In this document: piece after piece, positions 6,965 through 11,614 of the stretch
Layout: each line of letters begins with the position of its first letter
How positions within the stretch are numbered: the first letter of the stretch is position 1
Source: Stenotrophomonas_A sp036566925
GTDB taxonomy: Bacteria; Pseudomonadota; Gammaproteobacteria; Xanthomonadales; Xanthomonadaceae
DNA: 11,614 nucleotides
Reading direction: 5' to 3'
Assembly: GCA_036566925.1 (NCBI GenBank)
Contig: DATCVI010000239.1
Span: 1-11,614 of the forward strand
Made by a program: the position numbers and the translations under genes
Notes under the pieces: model-generated
The model's input: the letters and a program-made list of their open reading frames with translations, nothing else
Database searches by the model: none
What the model was told of the DNA's origin: nothing

Positions 6965-8341
6965 ATGCCGCCAGCATCGCGCCGCCCACGCATAGGGGCG
7001 GCCATGTTCAACCTTCGCCGCGAAGAAATCGGGCCGGTGCTGGTCGCCGCGCTGTCCTTGTTCTTCGTACTGACCGCGCTGATGCTGCTGCGGCCGGCGC
7101 GCGATGCCCTGGGCCTGGAGCAAGGGATCGAGAGCGTACGTTCGCTGATCTTCGTGACCGCGGTGGGAACGTTGGCGTTGAACCCGCTGTTCGGCTGGGT
7201 GGTCAGCCGCCTGAAGCGGCAGCAGTTCGTCGCCGCGACCTATGGCTTCCTCGTGCTCAGCCTGGTCGGCTTCTGGGGCCTGATGACCTTCGCGCCCAGC
7301 GCGGTGAGGCAGGCCAGCAGCCAGGTGTTCTACGTCTGGTTCAACGTCTTCAACCTGTTCGCAACCATGGTGTTCTGGGCACTGCTGGCCGACCGCTTCA
7401 GCAGCGACCAGGGCAAGCGCTTCTTCGCCCTGATCTCGGTGGGTGGCACCCTGGGCGCGATCTTCGGGCCCTGGCTCACCTCGCGGCTGGCCGAATCGCT
7501 GGGTACTTCCAGCCTGCTGCTGGTCGCCGGCGGCTTCCTGTTGCTGGGCATGCTGGCCGCCTTGTTGCTGCTGTGGAACGCGCCCGACCGCGTTGCCAAG
7601 GTTGCCTCGTTGCGTGCGGACGAGACCGAGATCGGCGGTAGCGCCTGGGCCGGCATCGGCGCGCTGTTCCGGTCCCGCTACCTGAGCGGCGTTGCCGGCT
7701 ACGTGATGTTGACGGCAGTGATGGTGACTTTCGCGTACTTCACCCGCCTGCAGATGGTCGCAGCGATCGCCGACGACCTCGACACGCGCGCGGCAATCCT
7801 CGGCAAGATCGACATGTGGACGTATGTGGCGGTGCTGACACTGCAGCTCACCCTGGCCGGTCGGATCATCAAGCGCTTCGGCCTGGGTATCACGCTGGCG
7901 TTGCTACCGGTGACCACCGCGTTCGGCTTTCTCGGGCTGGCGATCTACGGTTCCTTCCTGGGGCTGGTGCTGCTGGAGGTCGGTACCCGCGCGGTGCAAC
8001 GCGGGATTGCCCAGCCGGCACGCGAGGCGCTGTTCACCGTGGTCGACCGCGAGGACAAGTACAAGGCCAAGGCCCTCATCGACACTTTCATTTATCGCGC
8101 AGGCGACGTGATCGGGGCGCAGGCAGAGGGCGTACTGGCTCGGCTTGGACTGGCGATGGGCGGCCTGATCAGCGTGGTCCTGCCTCTGGCGCTGGTATGG
8201 GCGGTGCTCGCCCTGTGGTTGGGACGCGCGCAAGCACGGCGCTCGACACGGCTGCCGGCAAACGGGGCGGAAATTCCAGCCGTGAGAGTGGTCGTTGAAA
8301 ACTGCACTAAGTGCATTAAAGTAATCACCAAGTGCAACTAA
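6965..8341 (+). CDS. ATP/ADP-translocase (NTT/TLC)-like carrier 2
   Basis: Second carrier paralogue, 458 aa, collinear with carrier 1 over nearly the whole length and highly similar by eye. It shares LLRPARDALG, ADRFSSDQGKRFFAL, GGTLGAIFGPWL, QPAREALFTVV and DKYKAKALIDTF. I chose the ATG at 6965 because PPASRRPRI upstream of FNLRREEIGP aligns with TPAPRRPRL in carrier 1. The ATG at 7004, with AGGGG five bases upstream, is a real alternative and would give a 445-aa protein. The last 16 or so residues diverge from carrier 1 and contain three cysteines in a CTKC-type arrangement. That tail is encoded by the candidate promoter and operator of SDR3, so it is probably a by-product of that site. Same predicted role as carrier 1: inner-membrane nucleotide- or cofactor-type exchange, substrate unproven. 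Confidence 0.8.
   Translation: MPPASRRPRIGAAMFNLRREEIGPVLVAALSLFFVLTALMLLRPARDALGLEQGIESVRSLIFVTAVGTLALNPLFGWVVSRLKRQQFVAATYGFLVLSLVGFWGLMTFAPSAVRQASSQVFYVWFNVFNLFATMVFWALLADRFSSDQGKRFFALISVGGTLGAIFGPWLTSRLAESLGTSSLLLVAGGFLLLGMLAALLLLWNAPDRVAKVASLRADETEIGGSAWAGIGALFRSRYLSGVAGYVMLTAVMVTFAYFTRLQMVAAIADDLDTRAAILGKIDMWTYVAVLTLQLTLAGRIIKRFGLGITLALLPVTTAFGFLGLAIYGSFLGLVLLEVGTRAVQRGIAQPAREALFTVVDREDKYKAKALIDTFIYRAGDVIGAQAEGVLARLGLAMGGLISVVLPLALVWAVLALWLGRAQARRSTRLPANGAEIPAVRVVVENCTKCIKVITKCN
8295..8322 (+). promoter_or_regulatory. Candidate sigma70-type promoter for SDR3
   Basis: TTGAAA (8295-8300, five of six matches to TTGACA) is followed after 16 bp by TAAAGT (8317-8322, four of six to TATAAT). 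The stretch is noticeably AT-richer than the surrounding coding DNA. The start of transcription would be near 8329, giving a leader of about 54 nt before the SDR3 ATG. It overlaps the last codons of carrier 2. Confidence 0.5.
8303..8336 (+). promoter_or_regulatory. Candidate operator with three TGCACT/AGTGCA half-sites
   Basis: TGCACTAAGTGCA (8303-8315) is a perfect 6+1+6 inverted repeat lying in the spacer of the candidate SDR3 promoter. A further AAGTGCA at 8330-8336 repeats the AAGTGCA of 8309-8315 exactly 21 bp downstream, two helical turns, over the expected transcription start. This is the geometry of a repressor operator with an auxiliary half-site. The regulator is unknown and is not in the window. 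Confidence 0.5.
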
Positions 8342-8382
8342 ACATGCCTAGTTCGTCCCCCCACCTCAGCAGGGCAACCTTC

Positions 8383-9375
8383 ATGGCTAACTGGAACGTT
8401 TCCGACATCCCTTCCCAAAGCGGCCGTACCGCGGTCGTCACCGGAACCGGCGGGCTTGGGTTCGAAGACGCATTGGCACTGGCCCGCGCCGGGGCGCACG
8501 TCATCCTTGCAGGCCGGAATCCTTCGAAAGGAGCGGCCGCTGTCGATCGGATTCGCCAACGGGTTCCTGGCGCAACCGTGCGATTCGCGCCGCTGGATCT
8601 TGGCAGCCTGGATTCCATCGAAGCATTCGGCGAACGGCTGCACGCCTCCATCGGCAGCCTCGACCTGCTGATCAACAACGCCGGCGTGATGACCCCACCG
8701 GCACGCCAGGTGACCGCCGATGGATTCGAGTTGCAGTTCGGCACGAATCACCTGGGCCACTTCGCCTTGACCGCGCAGCTGCTGCCGCTGCTGCGCAAGG
8801 GCAACCAGCCGCGCGTGGTCTCGCTCTCGAGCGTGGCCGCTCGGGCCGGTGCGATCGATTTCGACAATTTGCAGTCCGGGCACAGCTACAAGCCGATGGT
8901 TGCCTATGGCCAATCCAAACTGGCGTGCTTGATGTTCGCCCTCGAACTGCAACGCCGCAGCGACGCGGCTGGCTGGGGCATCCAGAGCATCGCCGCACAT
9001 CCAGGCATTTCGCGTACCGACCTGCTTCCCAATGGTGCCGGCGCACGCAGCGCGCCGGGCATGGCTCGTCGCTACTTGTGGTTCCTGTTCCAGCCAGCTG
9101 CACAGGGCGCGTTGCCGACGCTCTACGCCGCGACATCGCCGCAGGCGCGAGGCGGCGCCTACTACGGTCCAGATAAGTTCAGCGAAACCCGCGGTTATCC
9201 GACTCTCGCCAAGATTCCGGCGCAGGCACTGGATACCGGCAGCGCCGGGCGGTTGTGGATCGAGTCGGAGCGGCTGACTGGCGCAACTTTCGCAGTGGAC
9301 GAGGCGCAGGACGCCAACCCTGCCGCCGCCCAAAGCGGACCCTCGGTGATCCGTCGACGTGCTCCTGCTCGATGA
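8383..9375 (+). CDS. Short-chain dehydrogenase, cytosolic (SDR3)
   Basis: Third SDR paralogue, 330 aa from the ATG at 8383, with AGGG (8371-8374) eight bases upstream. Starts at 8332 (GTG) or 8344 are possible but lie in or near the operator and have poorer ribosome binding sites. There is no signal peptide; the protein opens MANWNVSDIPSQSGRTAVVTG, the usual N-terminus of this SDR subgroup. The cofactor loop reads TGTGGLG (20-26), one residue shorter than the TGxxxGxG of SDR1 and SDR2. NNAG (98-101), Ser149/Ser150, Tyr175 and Lys179 (YGQSK) complete the active site. The segment RRSDAAGWGIQS (191-202) is identical in all three SDRs. The likely role is a cytosolic NAD(P)-dependent dehydrogenase/reductase of unknown substrate. 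It has no carrier partner and probably has its own regulated promoter. Confidence 0.9.
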   Translation: MANWNVSDIPSQSGRTAVVTGTGGLGFEDALALARAGAHVILAGRNPSKGAAAVDRIRQRVPGATVRFAPLDLGSLDSIEAFGERLHASIGSLDLLINNAGVMTPPARQVTADGFELQFGTNHLGHFALTAQLLPLLRKGNQPRVVSLSSVAARAGAIDFDNLQSGHSYKPMVAYGQSKLACLMFALELQRRSDAAGWGIQSIAAHPGISRTDLLPNGAGARSAPGMARRYLWFLFQPAAQGALPTLYAATSPQARGGAYYGPDKFSETRGYPTLAKIPAQALDTGSAGRLWIESERLTGATFAVDEAQDANPAAAQSGPSVIRRRAPAR

Positions 9376-9433
9376 TCTCATCGGCGCAAACCCTGTGGCC
9401 GCTGGTCCACCTCGCGGCACCTTCGGAACGCTT

Positions 9434-10807
9434 ATGGATCTAGATCCGGTGGGCACAGTCATGGCATGGATCAGCGCGTACGGCCCCATAGGTCTCTTCG
9501 TCGTCGCGCTGACCGAGCGCTTCGTGCCGTTGGTGCCTTCCTGCGGGTTGCTCCTGGCGGTCGGTATCGCCGCGGCAGAGGGCGCCTGGTCGCTGCCGGT
9601 TGCATTCCTCGCCACTACCACCGGCGGTGTCTTCGGCTGCGCCGCCTGTTTCTACGCAGTCAGGCGGCTGGGCGAAGCGCGATCCCTGCGCCTGCTCAAC
9701 AGGGCAGGGCACCTGTTCGGTATATCCACCGATCGTATTGCGCACTGGATCGGCTCCTTCCGTATAAACCAGATGGTGCTGGCTTTCTCGCTGCAACTGG
9801 TGCCGACTGTCAGGCTCTTCGTCCCGGCTTTTGCGGGCGTTCTTCGCGGAAGATCGCGAAGCTTCCTGGCCGCCTCGGCGGCCGGTATCGCGATCTGGAA
9901 TGGCCTGTTCATCGGTATCGGATACCAGGCTTCGCGCTCGATCGAAGCGGCGAACACGACGCTGCTCTTGCTGGCGGCCGTCGGCTGCCTGATTGCGGTG
10001 GAAGCCGCCTTGCTCTGGGTCGCCCGACGGATTCGCGTCCGCCGCCGGCGGGGTAGTGGGGCCATGCCACGCCTGATAGAAGCCGGCGGCGTTGCTCAAC
10101 CGGTCGCATCGTCCTCCCCACGCAAGCGGTGTTCGGGATCATTTGCCATGAAGCAGCAGGGCATGCCCGAGGCGCTCGGCTTCTTCCATGCGTGGATTCA
10201 AAACCCGCTGCGCGTGGCCGCCATCGTGCCGTCGGGACGCGCGCTGGCCGACCTCATCACCTGCGAAATTTCATGCCGCACCGGGCCGGTTATCGAGTTG
10301 GGGCCGGGCACCGGGGCGTTTACACGCGCGCTTATCGCTCGCGGCGTCCTTGAAGAGGAGCTTGCGCTGATCGAGTTCGGCCCCGGCTTCGCAGCCGCGC
10401 TGCACGACCGCTATCCACAAGCGCGCACGCTGTGCATGGATGCTGCCCGCTTGCGGACGGTCGATCTCTTTGACGGCAGGTTGGCCGGCGCTGTCGTCAG
10501 TGGACTGCCGCTGCTGTCGATGCCGCCGCGCAAGGTGCTGGCCATTCTCAGCGGTGCGTTCCGCAAGATGGGAGAGGATGGGGTCTTCTACCAGTTCACC
10601 TATGGTCCAAGTTGCCCGGTACCGCGCCGAATGCTGGAGCGTCTCGGACTTGTGGCGGAACGGCTAGGCGGAACGCTCGCCAACTTTCCTCCGGCGGCGG
10701 TTTACCGGCTAGGCCGAAACATCCCCGAAACAAATTTCCACCCGATGCATGAACCGATGCGCCAGGCCTTCCGCCAGACTCCCTATCCCATGTTAACGGG
10801 CGAATAA
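9434..10807 (+). CDS. Fusion of a DedA-like membrane domain and a phospholipid N-methyltransferase-like domain
   Basis: A single open frame of 457 aa with two domains. Residues 1 to about 200 are a DedA-family (SNARE-associated/VTT) membrane domain: YGPIGLFVVALTERFVPLVP near the N-terminus, then LQLVPTVRLFVPAFAG (120-135) as the re-entrant-loop motif. An Arg/Ser-rich linker (201-238) follows. Residues 239-457 match the bacterial phospholipid N-methyltransferase pattern: FFHAWIQNPLRVAAIVPSG, then the SAM motif VIELGPGTGAFT (286-297), then NFPPA (417-421). PmtA-type enzymes methylate phosphatidylethanolamine towards phosphatidylcholine; DedA proteins flip undecaprenyl phosphate or PE. I chose the ATG at 9434 (GGAA at 9425-9428); a GTG at 9359 overlapping SDR3 is in frame. 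An internal ATG at 10148 could also yield the methyltransferase alone. The DedA domain lacks several usual polar residues. The fusion is visible directly; a joint function is inference. Confidence 0.85.
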   Translation: MDLDPVGTVMAWISAYGPIGLFVVALTERFVPLVPSCGLLLAVGIAAAEGAWSLPVAFLATTTGGVFGCAACFYAVRRLGEARSLRLLNRAGHLFGISTDRIAHWIGSFRINQMVLAFSLQLVPTVRLFVPAFAGVLRGRSRSFLAASAAGIAIWNGLFIGIGYQASRSIEAANTTLLLLAAVGCLIAVEAALLWVARRIRVRRRRGSGAMPRLIEAGGVAQPVASSSPRKRCSGSFAMKQQGMPEALGFFHAWIQNPLRVAAIVPSGRALADLITCEISCRTGPVIELGPGTGAFTRALIARGVLEEELALIEFGPGFAAALHDRYPQARTLCMDAARLRTVDLFDGRLAGAVVSGLPLLSMPPRKVLAILSGAFRKMGEDGVFYQFTYGPSCPVPRRMLERLGLVAERLGGTLANFPPAAVYRLGRNIPETNFHPMHEPMRQAFRQTPYPMLTGE

Positions 10808-10809
10808 CC

Positions 10810-11169
10810 ATGCACAAGTACATCGTCTTTGCCGCCTATGGCTGGCTCGCGCTGACTGGAATTCTTCATTTCAGCGTTGACGTGCTATCCCAATATCTGC
10901 GAGGCAAGCGCGAAGCCGGTTTGGAAACGACGCTGTACTACGGGCTCAATTCCGCGTTCTCGTTGGGGCAGGTCGCGTTCGGGTTGCTCGGGCTCTTTCT
11001 GGCCTGGCGAGCCATTGGCCTGCTCAGCCAAACCCCGGTCCTGATCCTGACTGCGCTCGCGGCATTCGGATGGCTCGCGATTACCTTCCTCTTCATGGAG
11101 TACTGGGAGCCGAAGCTGATGGTCGGCATCTTTTGCGTACTCATCATTGCCGCGTTTTTCACTCGCTGA
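10810..11169 (+). CDS. Small four-helix membrane protein, unknown function
   Basis: A 119-aa protein with four predicted membrane helices, at about residues 4-22, 44-67, 73-95 and 101-117, and a charged loop QYLRGKREAGLET (28-40) between the first two. I do not recognise a characterised family. It starts two bases after the stop codon of the DedA-methyltransferase fusion, so it is almost certainly translated with it, and a role with that membrane-lipid protein is the simplest guess. It is the last gene of the plus-strand run; a convergent tRNA follows. Confidence 0.75.
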   Translation: MHKYIVFAAYGWLALTGILHFSVDVLSQYLRGKREAGLETTLYYGLNSAFSLGQVAFGLLGLFLAWRAIGLLSQTPVLILTALAAFGWLAITFLFMEYWEPKLMVGIFCVLIIAAFFTR

Positions 11170-11180
11170 TCGCGGCATGT

Positions 11181-11200
11181 CGCCGGGCACTTTGCCGGCG
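11181..11200 (+). terminator. Possible hairpin terminator of the plus-strand operon
   Basis: CGCCGG and CCGGCG pair six bases, and CA/TG can extend the stem past a bulged G. It begins 12 bases after the last stop codon. No U tract follows, so it is weak as a classical Rho-independent terminator. Confidence 0.3.
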
Positions 11201-11245
11201 CGGCCGGGCAGCTGCATTGAGCGGTTGCCACTTCGCGGTAGAAGC

Positions 11246-11271
11246 GCCGTCCCTGCATGAACAAGGACGGC
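11246..11271 (-). terminator. Hairpin between the operon end and the tRNA, likely terminator
   Basis: On the minus strand GCCGTCCTTG pairs with CAGGGACGGC around a six-base loop, a 10-bp stem with one G-U pair. It starts eight bases after the encoded CCA of the tRNA. The bases that follow (GCTTCT) are only mildly U-rich. Because it lies between converging transcripts it could stop both. Confidence 0.5.
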
Positions 11272-11278
11272 TCCGCAA

Positions 11279-11365
11279 TGGTGCCCGAGGCCGGAATCGA
11301 ACCGGCATGACCGCAAGGTCGAGGGATTTTAAGTCCCTTGTGTCTACCAGTTTCACCACTCGGGC
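11279..11365 (-). tRNA. tRNA-Leu (anticodon UAA)
   Basis: An 87-nt class II tRNA with encoded CCA. The acceptor stem is GCCCGAG/CTCGGGC with discriminator A. The anticodon stem is AGGGA/TCCCT with loop CTTAAAA, giving anticodon UAA (plus-strand 11329-11331), which reads UUA and UUG. The long variable arm (GACC-TTGC-GGTC) is the leucine/serine/tyrosine class mark. The T-arm is GCCGG-TTCGATT-CCGGC. It is convergent with the preceding operon. No attachment-site duplication or integrase is seen nearby. Confidence 0.96.
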
Positions 11366-11386
11366 GGGATGTCGCGCAGCAAACCT

Positions 11387-11430
11387 TAGCACTCTTGCCC
11401 AGGCCACACGCTGGCCGGGCAGGGGTGCTA
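11387..11430. repeat. 44-nt extended hairpin upstream of the tRNA
   Basis: TAGCACTCTTGCCC (11387-11400) pairs with GGGCAGGGGTGCTA (11417-11430) through 14 pairs, two of them T-G wobbles when read on the plus strand. GGCCA/TGGCC continues the stem past a bulged A around the loop CACGC. It lies 22 bp upstream of the tRNA 5' end and 120 bp before the next gene. It could be a terminator for minus-strand transcription or another structured element. Confidence 0.5.
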
Positions 11431-11550
11431 GCCTGCCTGATCGAGCCGGCGTTGTGAATCGGCGCGACGCCGCCGCCCGGGGCGCTGCGCTATGCTGCCG
11501 GCCGCGCGCATCGTGCCCGAGCGATGACGCCTGGCCCTGAAAGGATTTGC

Positions 11551-11614
11551 ATGCCCGTCGCAACGCTTCCCGATCCCGCCACCGCGCGTATTGCCATCAT
11601 TGGCCTGGGATACG
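11551..11614 (+). CDS. Nucleotide-sugar dehydrogenase, 5' end only
   Basis: Only 21 codons are in the window: MPVATLPDPATARIAIIGLGY. The segment IAIIGLGY is the start of the N-terminal NAD-binding fold of UDP-glucose/GDP-mannose dehydrogenase family enzymes, especially the UDP-GlcNAc/UDP-GalNAc 6-dehydrogenases of the WbpA/TviB type, where VGLP normally follows. Such enzymes make uronic acid precursors for surface polysaccharides. AGGA (11542-11545) is a well-placed ribosome binding site. TATGCT at 11491-11496 is a possible -10, but no -35 is evident. The fragment is too short to decide the subfamily, and the gene continues beyond the right edge. Confidence 0.65.
   Translation, partial: MPVATLPDPATARIAIIGLGY

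Noticed and set aside
5655..6989. Long minus-strand open frame (444 codons) opposite SDR2, with similar frames opposite SDR1 (2226-3131) and SDR3 (8338-9621)
   Set aside because: The three antisense translations resemble each other, but only because they mirror the conserved SDR codons. No start signals or known domains support them.
8303..8336. TGCACT/AGTGCA repeats as the start of a CRISPR or tandem-repeat array
   Set aside because: Only three short half-sites occur, with unequal spacing and orientation, which fits an operator better.
11279..11365. tRNA-Leu as an integration site for a mobile island
   Set aside because: No integrase, no repeat of the tRNA 3' end and no change in composition were seen on either side within the window.

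Overview
The window is GC-rich double-stranded bacterial DNA with short gaps and no insertion sequence, phage gene or CRISPR array. A QseB/PmrA-type response regulator, a QseC/TctE-type sensor kinase, a MipA/OmpV outer-membrane protein, lipoproteins with a lipobox and a tRNA-Leu with an encoded CCA all fit a Gram-negative proteobacterium. From protein style and base composition I infer a gammaproteobacterium of the Xanthomonadaceae/Lysobacteraceae kind. This is an impression, not a database result.

Layout. Positions 15-2081 (minus strand) hold a two-component system, response regulator first and histidine kinase second, with abutting stop and start codons. Positions 2082-2411 are a divergent regulatory region with two PmrA/QseB-like direct-repeat boxes, a perfect 16-bp palindrome and a long GC hairpin. 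Positions 2412-11169 (plus strand) are a run of eight genes with gaps of 2-100 bp: SDR1, NTT-like carrier 1, MipA/OmpV, SDR2, NTT-like carrier 2, SDR3, a DedA-phospholipid methyltransferase fusion, and a small four-helix membrane protein. A convergent tRNA-Leu(UAA) lies on the minus strand at 11279-11365. The 5' end of a nucleotide-sugar dehydrogenase gene runs off the right edge from 11551.

The core of interest is the repeated pair 'short-chain dehydrogenase + ATP/ADP-translocase-like carrier', present twice in tandem, with a third SDR and no third carrier. All three SDRs are clear paralogues, but SDR1 carries a lipoprotein signal, SDR2 carries a twin-arginine-like or lipoprotein-like signal, and SDR3 has no signal and should be cytosolic. 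Exported SDRs are odd because NAD(P) is not normally free in the periplasm. Carriers of this superfamily move nucleotides, and one chlamydial relative moves NAD+. The pairing therefore suggests, as inference only, an envelope redox module with its own cofactor or substrate carrier. SDR3 appears to have its own operator-controlled promoter inside the end of carrier 2. The divergent two-component system probably senses an envelope signal and controls itself and this locus. The last two genes point to membrane-lipid remodelling.
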